64,000 bases of DNA from CAWJTN01 sp963845895. Lineage in GTDB: Bacteria; Patescibacteriota; Microgenomatia; UBA1406; GWC2-37-13. Under the pieces are notes generated by a model. The model worked only from the letters and a program-made list of their open reading frames with translations, was not told the DNA's origin and made no database searches. The stretch is taken from assembly GCA_963845895.1 (NCBI GenBank), contig CAWJTN010000001.1:930001-994000 (forward strand), given 5' to 3'. A program made the translations under genes and the position numbers. Below are positions 7,384 through 15,096 of this stretch, piece after piece (the first letter of the stretch is position 1; every line of letters starts with the position of its first letter).

Positions 7384-10300
7384 ATTTAATGATTATAAAT
7401 AAAAATGCGATTATAAGTAAAGCAAAGCCGATAAATTCCAGATATTGCGGCCAAAAGATGATTATAATTGTTGCATTGTTGGATTGTTTCATTGATCCAT
7501 CGCCAAACTTCCACCCGTTGGCCCAGTTATTGACTAAAAGATGATCTTTTATTTCTTTTCCGAAGAGAAATGGGAAATAAGTGTTCAAGAAATTATTTGA
7601 ATCAACCTGGTAAGCTTTCCAATCAATATTAAATGCTTGGGATAAAGCCAAGACGTAATTATTACGACTTTGATTGACATTGTTTAAATTAATTAAATAC
7701 AAATAAGGAGCGTTTTTGCTTATCTTTATATCATCTATTATTGTTTCGTTTCTATTTGTATTGATATTATCTTGTGTTAAAGTAATTCCTTTTAAAACTT
7801 CATATGGAACAGGATAAATTTCTATATGTTTTAACGTTGTTTGCATAGGCTGTTTTCCTACTGGATCGGCGACAAAATGGAAACCGTATCCGGAATAAAC
7901 ATTTTGTGTTGGAGGTAAGAAAAAAACATTAGTAAAATTTTCCGTTTTTGCAGTTTTAGCCTCTAGTTCTGATCTTTTATCAAATGGATTATCAACATAA
8001 AAGTCCAATGGCAGCCCTGTTTCCCAGCTTGCGTTTGCAAATATAATGTAACCGTTTTGGTGAGGTAGATTATCTTTATAGACGACTAAATCTACCTTTT
8101 TACCATTTGTTTTAATATTTATTCCTCCATTTTCAGTAATATTACTTTTGTCTCCTAAAATTGTATATTCTTTATTTTCAATCAGCTGATTATAGGAAAG
8201 GCTTGATTGTATTTTGGGTATTTGAACGCTGACATTGCTGTTTAATCCGACTTTTATATTAATTTGGCTAGGCTTTATTTCCAACTGATTTAGTCTAACT
8301 TGTGTTAGTTCACTGTTTCCTTTAATATCTGTTACCTTTAGCGTATTAGGGAAATCTTTAACTAGATAAAATGTATCTCCTAATTTAAAACTCTGGTTAC
8401 TCTCGGTTAGTTTAAAAGTTGCAGGATTTGTTACAACTCGCAAGGATAATGAGATAGCAATCGGAGCCGGCGTATATATTGAATTGTCGATAGTTACTAT
8501 CGGCTGGAGAATAGTAATTGTAGGAGTAGTTCCGTTCATCCCGATTTTTGCTGGGATAAGATAAGAAGAGGAAATAGAAGGTATGTTTAAAGTATAGTCC
8601 TGTTGTTTTATTATAGAAGAAAACGGATTATTTTTTGGTTTAAAAACTATTGCATCTTTTTCTTCTATAGCTTTAAATTCCAGGTCATCTTGGGTTTTTT
8701 CAGTGAAAAGCGATGGAAATAAATTTATTTCCTGCGGATTTGTTTGATCAACGATATAATTACCATATTTTCCAAAAGAAGGATCTTCGTAGTAGTAGGA
8801 AATTTTTGGCGATATGTTATTGGGGTTATTTAATAGATAAATAAATTGGTTATGACTTGGATTATTGACTTTGTATATTTTCAGTTGGCCAAAAACAGTC
8901 TCTCTTGTTAATTCATTATCTTTTCGTAAAAATGTTTCCATCTGATCGTAATTTATTGGTTTTGGCGAGAGATCGTTAATGATGGATTTATCTAAAAGTA
9001 GATAATCAATGTTGTACTTTTGTAATACCTTATTGAATAAATCTGGACTTTCTTTTTTTTGGGCATAGGCGATTTCATTATAGAATTGTTCGTTATAATT
9101 ACTCCACGGGTCGAAAGCTCGAAGCATGATTGCTTGTGGTAGCCCATACCATAAGAAACCTGACCCTCTTTGACCCCAATTGCGATTTTCCCAGTTCCAG
9201 AAAGAAGGTGTGGGCAAAAATGCAATTCTTTGGTTTTCATTCACATTTTCAAAATAATTTATAGCTTGAAAATAACTATTAGGTATTTGCTGCTTCATAA
9301 ATGGAGAAATAAAATACCCCTGAAAGGCAGGAAAACTAATGTAAATGACGATAAGAAAAGAGAATATAAAAATAATAGTTTTAAATTTTTTAAAATTGTT
9401 TAGTAAGTAAGATAGGCCATAAGCAAAAATGACCGAATAACAGAAAGTGAATAAAATCATAAATTTCGTAAATGGGAATCGAAATGCTTCTCCAATTACT
9501 GGTACTAAAAGTCTAATAAGGTTATTTAGCTGTTCTAAAACTGGTGTATTATTTGCAAGGAAAAAAAAGGCTAATAATAGCGCTGCCAAAAAAGGATATA
9601 AATCTTTCTTTTTCTCTTTTATTGTTTTATAAAATCCGTAAAAAAATACAGTAGTTACTGCGACAAATAAAATTTTATAAAGTATTGTCGTGCTATGTTT
9701 TCTCCATATATCCATAAGATACACATTAGTGTTTGTTTTAGTATCAAGCTCCATTCCGTCCATCATAAATCCCTTAAGGCTCAGGACATTCAATATGTCA
9801 CCAAAAGCTTTATTACGATAATAAATTTCTTCGGATGAAAATTGATTGATTCGCGTATTTTCAATAATTTTCGCATTAGACTTTGCGCCGTAAACAAAAG
9901 GCAGTAGCCAAAAAAGATTAGCAGTCAAAACTATAAAGAAAACTATAATGATACTTTTAGAGTTTCTTTTAAAAACAATACTGAAAAATAAAACAAATAA
10001 AAATAGGATGAAAAAAGCACCAAATACTGTCGGGACAAATCCTTGGGGAGTCATAACAATTGAACATAAAAAAAGAAGCATATAATTTTTCTTACTAGGT
10101 TTCTCTAAAGCATTAATGGTCAATAATATTAAAAAAGGTAAAGCAGCGAAGTGAACTACGAAGACTTCTAGAGGTGCTGTATAGATTTGAACTACACCCA
10201 AGTTAAACAGATAGAGCAGAGCTCCAATAAATGAGGCTTTTTCGTTTTTGATTACCCTTTTTGCTAAAAGGAAAAAACCTATTCCTCCTGCAAGGTGGGT

Positions 10301-10576
10301 GAGGAAGATAAAAACATATCTAATCATACTTGTTGGGAAAACAAATGATAAAAGAAGTATGTATATAGTATGCATAAGGTTAGAAGCATGAGACATCCCA
10401 TCATAAAGGCCTAATCCTCTGTATTCCTGCCAAACGCTAAAGAGAGATCTTTTTAGGTTTAACCAGATATTAAATTCGGGCATGAGGTTATCCCAGCCGA
10501 TTAGATATGTTCCTGGGATAAAATTTTTTATAAATAGAATAAGCTCTAATAAAGCCAAAATTATTATGTAGAACAT
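7346..10576 (-). CDS. very large multi-pass membrane protein, GT-C glycosyltransferase-like
   Basis: About 1076 residues. The N-terminal half (roughly 1-430) has a dozen or more predicted transmembrane helices arranged as in GT-C fold enzymes, which use lipid-linked sugars. An acidic site sits in the first loop (GWDNLMPEFN), and the pattern recalls arabinofuranosyltransferase- or YfhO-like proteins. Residues about 450-1030 form a large extracytoplasmic region, and one helix closes the C-terminus. The ATG at 10576 was chosen: it lies 1 nt after the stop of the upstream GT2, indicating translational coupling. Near the C-terminus SMKQSNNATI comes from an in-frame AACAAT repeat. Substrate unknown. 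Confidence 0.7.
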   Translation of the reverse strand: MFYIIILALLELILFIKNFIPGTYLIGWDNLMPEFNIWLNLKRSLFSVWQEYRGLGLYDGMSHASNLMHTIYILLLSFVFPTSMIRYVFIFLTHLAGGIGFFLLAKRVIKNEKASFIGALLYLFNLGVVQIYTAPLEVFVVHFAALPFLILLTINALEKPSKKNYMLLFLCSIVMTPQGFVPTVFGAFFILFLFVLFFSIVFKRNSKSIIIVFFIVLTANLFWLLPFVYGAKSNAKIIENTRINQFSSEEIYYRNKAFGDILNVLSLKGFMMDGMELDTKTNTNVYLMDIWRKHSTTILYKILFVAVTTVFFYGFYKTIKEKKKDLYPFLAALLLAFFFLANNTPVLEQLNNLIRLLVPVIGEAFRFPFTKFMILFTFCYSVIFAYGLSYLLNNFKKFKTIIFIFSFLIVIYISFPAFQGYFISPFMKQQIPNSYFQAINYFENVNENQRIAFLPTPSFWNWENRNWGQRGSGFLWYGLPQAIMLRAFDPWSNYNEQFYNEIAYAQKKESPDLFNKVLQKYNIDYLLLDKSIINDLSPKPINYDQMETFLRKDNELTRETVFGQLKIYKVNNPSHNQFIYLLNNPNNISPKISYYYEDPSFGKYGNYIVDQTNPQEINLFPSLFTEKTQDDLEFKAIEEKDAIVFKPKNNPFSSIIKQQDYTLNIPSISSSYLIPAKIGMNGTTPTITILQPIVTIDNSIYTPAPIAISLSLRVVTNPATFKLTESNQSFKLGDTFYLVKDFPNTLKVTDIKGNSELTQVRLNQLEIKPSQINIKVGLNSNVSVQIPKIQSSLSYNQLIENKEYTILGDKSNITENGGINIKTNGKKVDLVVYKDNLPHQNGYIIFANASWETGLPLDFYVDNPFDKRSELEAKTAKTENFTNVFFLPPTQNVYSGYGFHFVADPVGKQPMQTTLKHIEIYPVPYEVLKGITLTQDNINTNRNETIIDDIKISKNAPYLYLINLNNVNQSRNNYVLALSQAFNIDWKAYQVDSNNFLNTYFPFLFGKEIKDHLLVNNWANGWKFGDGSMKQSNNATIIIIFWPQYLEFIGFALLIIAFLFIIIKYGKTVISSNKKS

Positions 10577-10577
10577 A

Positions 10578-11456
10578 TTAGCTAAAACCAATCTTTATTA
10601 TTAAATGAGGCTTTTTAATTCCTTTTACCAAAAGATATATTTCTTTAAGGATTGCTGAAGGTAAAATAAAGATTGCAATAGTTTGCCCAACGTTTGTTAT
10701 TATTTGTGTAAAAGTTGGTTGATAATTGTGTTTAAACCACATGTTGATCCTCACTTTTAGGGTATTGAGAAATTTTTCTTTTATATTATTGAAAGTGTCG
10801 TTGTTTCCGTGAATTCTATAGTAATGCAATTTCTCTTTTAAATTTGCAAATTTGTATCCGGAGCAAAGCATTTTAAAAAAAATATAATAATCGTTGTTGG
10901 CACTGTATCTTTTCGGATAAGAAAATCGCTTACCTTTATAGATTCTTCGGAACATAGCCGACGGGTGAATAATCGGGTGAAAGGTGAAATAAGCTTTAAA
11001 GATATCTTCATTAGTTTGAGGCTCGAGCTTCTCTCCGATTATTTTTCCTATCTTGTTTATTACATAAGCATTTGAGCCAACAAGAAATATATTTTTATGT
11101 TTTTCCAAAAAATCAACTTGTTTTTCTAGCCGTTTGGGGTGAGCAATATCATCCGCATCCATTCTGGCGATGTATTTGCCTTTAGCTTTTTTTAAACCTT
11201 CATTGGCACATGCATCTCCACCCCTGTTTAAAGTTTGTTTTAATTGAATAGCAATAATTCTTTTAGAGTGTTTATTTTTGAATTTTCTGATAATTTTCCA
11301 CGAATTGTCGGTCGAATGGTCGTCAACAATGATGAGTTCAAAGTTTTCATAAGTTTGTTTTAGAATACTTTTTATTGCGTCCACAAGATAATCACCAGCA
11401 TTATAGACTGGCATAACGACGGAAACCAATGGTTTTTTTTGATTTATTATCTTCAT
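10578..11456 (-). CDS. GT2 family glycosyltransferase
   Basis: This is a family 2 glycosyltransferase of 292 residues. The GT-A start (PLVSVVMPVYNAGDYL) is followed by LIIVDDHSTDNSW, the donor-binding RMDADD metal motif near residue 100, and a C-terminal hydrophobic tail at the membrane. The ATG at 11456 was preferred because AGAGGAAATT precedes it and the family start follows it directly. It is coupled to the giant membrane protein gene downstream, so the pair probably builds one surface glycan. A strongly structured 128-nt element lies in its upstream region. Confidence 0.88.
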   Translation of the reverse strand: MKIINQKKPLVSVVMPVYNAGDYLVDAIKSILKQTYENFELIIVDDHSTDNSWKIIRKFKNKHSKRIIAIQLKQTLNRGGDACANEGLKKAKGKYIARMDADDIAHPKRLEKQVDFLEKHKNIFLVGSNAYVINKIGKIIGEKLEPQTNEDIFKAYFTFHPIIHPSAMFRRIYKGKRFSYPKRYSANNDYYIFFKMLCSGYKFANLKEKLHYYRIHGNNDTFNNIKEKFLNTLKVRINMWFKHNYQPTFTQIITNVGQTIAIFILPSAILKEIYLLVKGIKKPHLIIKIGFS

Positions 11457-11496
11457 AATTTCCTCTAGCCCGAAAGCTATTTCGAGATAAAGGAAA

Positions 11497-11624
11497 GAAG
11501 GGAAGAGGGTGTGTAAAGTCACTGTGTAGTGACAAGGTGGTTTGTATCGCAATGCATATAAAAATGCATTTTGATAACGAAACCAGTGAAACACACTGTC
11601 TCTTTCGAGACAAATCTTCCCTTC
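11497..11624 (-). ncRNA. candidate structured RNA with four-way-junction fold
   Basis: The segment folds on paper without forcing. A 10-bp closing stem (GAAGGGAAGA 11497-11506 with TCTTCCCTTC 11615-11624) encloses a 6-bp stem (11509-11514 with 11591-11596). Inside that stem are a GTCACT/AGTGAC hairpin (11518-11533) and a compound arm (11539-11584, containing AATGCAT/ATGCATT). Beside it is a 5-bp hairpin (11598-11611). On the minus strand that last hairpin has a GAAA tetraloop, favouring minus-strand transcription, the direction of both flanking genes. It could be the 5' leader of the GT2 gene or an independent RNA. It matches no RNA family I know. Confidence 0.5.
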
Positions 11625-11717
11625 GAGGGTCCAGGATAATATTCTTTTAAGGCTGTTTTTTCACTAGCCGGCATCGTCAATAAAGACAATGTCTCACTGT
11701 CGATATCTTCCGTACGA

Positions 11718-12248
11718 CTACGAAGCTTGGCGAAAAAGCTGATTCACCAAGTTCATATCCGCCCATCCGGCGTTGTTGGCTTTCTGAGCCAAGCGGCGCT
11801 GAATATTAGCGTTAACCTGTGTCTGCACCTGATTGATCGTGCATCCACTGTACTCCCAGATGTGACCGTGTAGATCACGTTCAAGAGTATAACGACCTCC
11901 AGTAAGAATGACTTCCCTTTCAGGTTGTCCTTCCCACCAGAATTCCACATGGAGAAAGTAGCCGGACTCGGAGTGAGTCGCGACTTCAGTCATCCCTGGG
12001 AGGAGATCGTAATCGTGAATTACACTACACGAAGCGGCTGGTGCAGATGTGGGCTGCGCGGGCGGGGCGGGTTGTGTCGGATACACTGGTGGGGGTACCT
12101 GTGTAGGGACTTCGGGGGGAACGCTAGTCGGGTAGACTGGCGGGTTGGTCGGAGGGACCGGAGTGGGGGTCGGAGGTGCACTTTTGCACGCAGCGACAAG
12201 GCTGATGACCGCGATAAAGATCATCGCGATCGTTATAAAGCGTTTCAT
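11718..12248 (-). CDS. lipoprotein with proline-rich linker, function unknown
   Basis: The 176-residue product has a lipoprotein signal: basic start MKRF, hydrophobic core, and lipobox LVAAC at about residues 16-20, so it would be diacylated and processed. A Pro/Thr/Val/Gln-rich linker (about 22-72) leads to a compact C-terminal domain of about 100 residues with two cysteines (ASCSVIHDYDLLPG and YSGCTINQ). The ATG at 12248 is preceded by GGAGGAAGGGAAA, a strong ribosome binding site rarely seen elsewhere in the window. Base composition is clearly richer in G+C than the surrounding genes, which suggests transfer. No homologous family is recognised. Confidence 0.65.
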   Translation of the reverse strand: MKRFITIAMIFIAVISLVAACKSAPPTPTPVPPTNPPVYPTSVPPEVPTQVPPPVYPTQPAPPAQPTSAPAASCSVIHDYDLLPGMTEVATHSESGYFLHVEFWWEGQPEREVILTGGRYTLERDLHGHIWEYSGCTINQVQTQVNANIQRRLAQKANNAGWADMNLVNQLFRQAS

Positions 12249-12315
12249 TTTCCCTTCCTCCATAAGGTTGCTTTGTAATTCACTCCTGTAACAGTAAGTG
12301 TATTACTCTGCACGA

Positions 12316-12663
12316 CTACTGCTTAGGCTTTCCTTCGACGGTTGTTGCTGACGGTTCTGGGCGCATTATTCGCACTGGGCGATTTTCCCATGGTCTCAAA
12401 GCGACGATTGTCGCATAAGCTCCCACGAGAGCAAATCCACCCCACGCATACGTGAAGAGGAATTCTGCTACGACGCCGACTACGATAGCTCCCAAAACGT
12501 ACAGACCAGTTTTCAACCACGGATTCATTTTTCTCACCTCCTTTCTTCCTGTTTCAAGTTTCGGACCATTTTCAGCAACTAACTGTTGCGTTTCTGACAC
12601 AATAACTAATGCCAAAATCAGTCCGAGACATATTCCAATAATAAGAACCTCTCTTTTCTTCAT
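12316..12663 (-). CDS. small membrane protein with two in-frame translation starts
   Basis: From the ATG at 12663 the product is 115 residues with a first transmembrane segment (VLIIGICLGLILALVIV) and two more in the second half (TGLYVLGAIVVGVVAEF and GGFALVGAYATIVAL). An internal ATG at 12528 opens a 70-residue product (MNPWLKTG...) containing only the latter two. Both ATGs carry the same near-perfect site AAGGAGGTGAG, which in the long form is simply read as Arg-Lys-Glu-Val-Arg. Two proteins from one frame, or a fusion of two tandem small genes, are both possible. It is GC-richer than the window average. Function unknown. Confidence 0.55.
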   Translation of the reverse strand: MKKREVLIIGICLGLILALVIVSETQQLVAENGPKLETGRKEVRKMNPWLKTGLYVLGAIVVGVVAEFLFTYAWGGFALVGAYATIVALRPWENRPVRIMRPEPSATTVEGKPKQ

Positions 12664-12690
12664 TCTCACCTCCTTTCTTGTTAGATTTAG

Positions 12691-12740
12691 TACCTGCACT
12701 TTGGAGGCAAAGTGTTATCTCCAAGGTGCAAGTACCAATC
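12691..12740 (-). promoter_or_regulatory. long leader hairpin upstream of the small membrane protein gene
   Basis: AGTACCTGCACTTTGGAG and CTCCAAGGTGCAAGTACC form an almost perfect 18-bp stem with a 12-nt loop, ending about 25 nt before the ribosome binding site of the gene starting at 12663. It would fold in the 5' leader of that transcript. No terminator T-run follows. Confidence 0.5.
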
Positions 12741-12959
12741 CGTCCTACTCAATACAATCATCTTTCGATAATCGTATCTTTCGACAGAAAGGAAGGTTTA
12801 TATCAGGAGGTTTTTCCCCATTTTTCCCAGTACCATTCGGTATGGGACTATAGCCCGCATTCCCTAATTAAATTTCGCGGTTAAATTATTTTTACCTGAA
12901 CCCAAAAGAATCTTAGCACTCGACTTCTCATTCTATTCGAACACGTCTCGTGCTGCGAT

Positions 12960-13200
12960 TCTAGTGGGTAATTCTGCGTAATTCCGATTGCGAAATCGGA
13001 AACGCAGTCTATACCCATTTGTTAAAGTGCAATAGGTCTTATTCTGCCTAAGCTTTTAGACAGCTAACTCCTATTACAATGTCCCACCAACCAAGCTGAG
13101 CTTGGCGGGGACAAGTAAATGCTCCGCCCTAAGGCGGAGAAGCTTGTCCCCGCCTGGGACGAAACAGTTATGGGCTTTATAGGCCCAAAAGCTAAGTCAA
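12960..13200 (-). other. gene-free, hairpin-rich segment (possible structured RNA or stacked palindromic elements)
   Basis: Several stems lie end to end. GGGTA/TACCC (12966/13012) encloses CTGCGT/ACGCAG and TTCCGATT/AATCGGAA. AATAGG/CCTATT (13031/13070) encloses a CTAA/TTAG hairpin. GTCCCA/TGGGAC (13081/13155) encloses GGCGGGGACAAG/CTTGTCCCCGCC and CTCCGCC/GGCGGAG. The CCAAGCTGAGCTTGG at 13091-13105 is identical to 50408-50422, so at least part is mobile-repeat material. I looked for tmRNA, RNase P and SRP RNA signatures here and did not find them. Confidence 0.4.
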
Positions 13201-13226
13201 ATTATTTGCCTTAGATTTTGAGCCAC

Positions 13227-13266
13227 AAAAAAACCTCACCCTTCCTAATTAAGGTTTGGTGAGGTT
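13227..13266 (-). terminator. intrinsic terminator, attenuator-like
   Basis: On the minus strand AACCTCACC pairs with GGTGAGGTT and is followed by seven T residues. The TAG of an 18-codon leader frame (13245-13301) lies inside the loop, so a ribosome finishing that frame would cover the hairpin. Confidence 0.7.
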
Positions 13267-13301
13267 AATATGAGCGGTAATGATGCAAAAAAATTTTTCA
13301 T
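13245..13301 (-). CDS. putative 18-residue leader peptide
   Basis: The frame encodes MKNFFASLPLILTSPNLN. A promoter lies 30 nt upstream and the stop codon is in the loop of the terminator at 13227-13266. CAGGGGACGG lies ahead of the ATG. The peptide start closely resembles the start of the neighbouring secreted protein (MKKFFASVLIVL), so it may instead be the remnant of a duplicated gene start. Confidence 0.4.
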   Translation of the reverse strand: MKNFFASLPLILTSPNLN

Positions 13302-13329
13302 ATGTTCCGTCCCCTGAAACATACCCTAT

Positions 13330-13357
13330 AGTATAGCAAATAATTTCTAGAAATCAA
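13330..13357 (-). promoter_or_regulatory. promoter of the leader/terminator unit
   Basis: On the minus strand TTGATT (13357-13352), a 16-nt spacer and TGC-TATACT (-10 at 13335-13330, extended) form a good promoter pointing into the 13245-13301 leader frame. Confidence 0.55.
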
Positions 13358-13459
13358 ATATAGTCATTATCAATAAGCTCTAACAAATTTTATGCACAAA
13401 CTATAAACAAAGACCGAAACTGAAAAACTATGTAATAAAAAGTCAAAAGTTAGAAGTCA

Positions 13460-13541
13460 AAACTCAAAATCATAAGTAAAAAGTTAAAACTTTTGAATTT
13501 TAACTTGTATTTTTGACCTTTAAGTTTTGAATTTTGAGTTT
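13460..13541. terminator. A/T-rich inverted repeat after the anchored-protein gene
   Basis: AAACTCAAAAT (13460-13470) pairs with ATTTTGAGTTT (13531-13541), and the interval contains further AAAGT/ACTTT words. It begins right at the stop of the gene at 13543 and belongs to the AAGTCAAAAGTT-type repeats found throughout the window. It probably acts as a weak terminator. Confidence 0.4.
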
Positions 13542-13542
13542 A

Positions 13543-14202
13543 TTAAACAGCTTTTCTTTTCAAAAATACACCAAGACCTAAAACAAACACTTCACCTGAA
13601 AGAAGCAACGCTCCCATCTCCGGTCCGGCAGATGGAGTTGTAGTCACGCCCTGAACTTGCTTTTCTATACAGAATTGTGAGCTTGAATCATCAGAAACAT
13701 TGGCATTAAATGCTTGACCCCTATTGATTTCGCAAAATAAACCTTTATCCTGCGGCAACTGACTTTGATTATGTACTTGCATTAAAAAGAAGTAGTCCTG
13801 TTCTTGGCCCTGTGCAAAATCACCTGCATTTATGGTTATTGTTCTTGAGTTATTATTAAAAGACCCGGACCCACTTATAGGTTCTACATCCGATGGCACA
13901 AAGTCTTCTACCGTAACACCAGTTAATGTGGTATTAGAAGTATTCAGCACTTTTAACTCAAAACAAATAAAGTCGGAGGGGACAAATCTTGGATCAGAGG
14001 GAGAGAAGTTATTCTGAAAGGTTAAACTTGAATCACAGATAGTCTGACCTCCTTTGTTTGTTGAAGTTCTTGCGACCATTTTATTTATTAGTATCGATAA
14101 AGACGGCGAAGGTCCACCGTATTGGCCATATTGAGCGTATACGGTTGAAACATTAAATATAAAACATAAAACAATAAGAACAGATGCAAAAAACTTTTTC
14201 AT
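13543..14202 (-). CDS. secreted surface protein with C-terminal membrane anchor
   Basis: The 219-residue protein has a Sec signal peptide (1-23, ending STVYAQ) and a beta-rich body. Its central part (about 75-140) reads like a DUF11/SdrD-B-type surface domain (ELKVLNTSNTTLTGVTVEDF, FNNNSRTITINAG). The C-terminus (TPSAGPEMGALLLSG, hydrophobic stretch, KRK) has the layout of a cell-wall or membrane sorting signal with a PAGPE-like motif rather than LPXTG. Four cysteines could form disulfides. The -10 box lies only 8 nt before the ATG, so the message is probably leaderless. Confidence 0.75.
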   Translation of the reverse strand: MKKFFASVLIVLCFIFNVSTVYAQYGQYGGPSPSLSILINKMVARTSTNKGGQTICDSSLTFQNNFSPSDPRFVPSDFICFELKVLNTSNTTLTGVTVEDFVPSDVEPISGSGSFNNNSRTITINAGDFAQGQEQDYFFLMQVHNQSQLPQDKGLFCEINRGQAFNANVSDDSSSQFCIEKQVQGVTTTPSAGPEMGALLLSGEVFVLGLGVFLKRKAV

Positions 14203-14210
14203 AGGGACAT

Positions 14211-14239
14211 AGTATACTAAACAGATCGATAGAAGTCAA
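14211..14239 (-). promoter_or_regulatory. promoter of anchored surface protein gene
   Basis: Minus strand TTGACT (14239-14234), 17-nt spacer, TATACT (14216-14211). The start codon at 14202 is at the expected transcription start, indicating a leaderless transcript. A TATAAT for the divergent gene lies at 14248-14253. Confidence 0.65.
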
Positions 14240-14259
14240 TTATAGGTTATAATAACGAT

Positions 14260-14916
14260 ATGAAACTTAATGCTAGACAATTGAGAGAATTGGAGGAGAA
14301 AAAAGCAGGAGGAAAATATAGAATTATCAAACGTAATCCTATCTATTTTATCCTTGAAAATATTTATGACACTTACAACATCGGTGGTTTATTCCGTTTG
14401 GCCGATGCTCTCGCTGTAGAAAAAATATATTTATGTGGTGAGATAGAAATTCCACCTAACTCAAGAATAAAAAAAGCCTCAATCGGGACTTACAAAGTTG
14501 TTCCATGGGAATATAAAAAATCAGTAAAAGATGCAATCGACGACATAAAAACGAAATTCGAAGCTCTAAACTCTAAACAAATCCAAAATTCAAATGACAG
14601 AAATATAAAACGTTTTGAAAATTTGAAATTAGAAAATTCGAATTTGTTTCGTGCTTCGGATTTCGTGCTTCGGATTTCTGTTATTGCAGTAGAGCAGCAC
14701 CTAAAATCCATTCCTTACACAAAAGTGGAATATAGATTTCCTGTCGCTTTGATATTCGGCAATGAGTCAACCGGAATTCTTCCAGAAACTCTAGAGTTGG
14801 CAGATCAAATAGTTGAGATTCCAATGTGGGGGATAAATAGGAGTTTAAACGTCATAGTTTCTGCTGCAATAGTAAGTTATTGGGTAATGAATAAACAAAT
14901 GTCAAATTTCAAATAA
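14260..14916 (+). CDS. TrmH/SpoU-family RNA 2'-O-methyltransferase with in-frame repeat insert
   Basis: SpoU enzymes methylate ribose 2'-OH groups in tRNA or rRNA using S-adenosylmethionine through a knotted fold. Motif 1 is seen as ILENIYDTYNIGGLFRLADA (about residues 30-49), motif 2 as PVALIFGNESTGI (about 161-173), motif 3 as IPMWGINRSLNVIVSAAIV (about 186-204). Between strands, residues about 104-147 are Asn/Lys/Ser-rich and encoded by A/T-rich repeat sequence (AAATTCGAAGCTC... with inverted partner GAATTTG), which enlarges a loop without breaking the frame. The exact RNA target is not predictable. Confidence 0.85.
   Translation: MKLNARQLRELEEKKAGGKYRIIKRNPIYFILENIYDTYNIGGLFRLADALAVEKIYLCGEIEIPPNSRIKKASIGTYKVVPWEYKKSVKDAIDDIKTKFEALNSKQIQNSNDRNIKRFENLKLENSNLFRASDFVLRISVIAVEQHLKSIPYTKVEYRFPVALIFGNESTGILPETLELADQIVEIPMWGINRSLNVIVSAAIVSYWVMNKQMSNFK
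14565..14690. repeat. in-frame A/T-rich repeat inside the SpoU methyltransferase gene
   Basis: About 125 nt made of words such as AATCCAAAATTC, AAATTTGAAATT, AAAATTCGAATTTG and a tandem GTGCTTCGGATTTC. The start and end can pair (AAATTCGAA with TTCGAATTT). It codes for low-complexity residues only and separates conserved parts of the enzyme. Confidence 0.6.
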
Positions 14917-14997
14917 ATGATTTGAATTAATAAATTTCTAAATTGATTCATTCATAAATTTATTTGTCATTTAAAATTTATCATTTGGATATTAATC

Positions 14998-15085
14998 TTG
15001 AGCCTAGGGCGAATCCTCCTTCGCTAAAGCTTCCCTCTTCGTTAAATAAAACTTCGCGGGACAAGTCGGAGGACAGGTCGAACTC
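14998..15085. repeat. tRNA-Thr 3'-end-like fragment plus TCCTCC palindromic element
   Basis: TTGAGCCTAGGGCGAATC (from 14998) imitates the 3' part of the adjacent tRNA-Thr gene as written on this strand (TTGAGCCTGGAGGGAGAATC, from 15094). TCCTCCTTCGCTAAAGC (15014-15030) to GGAGGACAGGTCGAACTC (to 15085) is a relative of the element inside the gene at 42043. The rest of 14917-15000 is A/T-rich inverted repeat without genes. Confidence 0.55.
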
Positions 15086-15096
15086 ACAATTTTTTG

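Noticed and set aside
11497..11624. Retron-type ncRNA or group II intron fragment
   Set aside because: No reverse transcriptase is encoded nearby and no domain V or branch-like GAGC-type hairpin could be identified.
11925..12278. Plus-strand frame opposite the lipoprotein gene
   Set aside because: It is Arg/Gly-rich from reading the complement of a Pro-rich linker, and has no ribosome binding site; the minus-strand frame has a lipobox and a strong site.
12870..13225. tmRNA, RNase P RNA or SRP RNA in the structured region
   Set aside because: The length fits tmRNA, and a GTTCGAA word is present, but there is no acceptor pairing between the ends, no tag frame ending in Ala-Leu-Ala-Ala, and none of the conserved RNase P or SRP core words on either strand.
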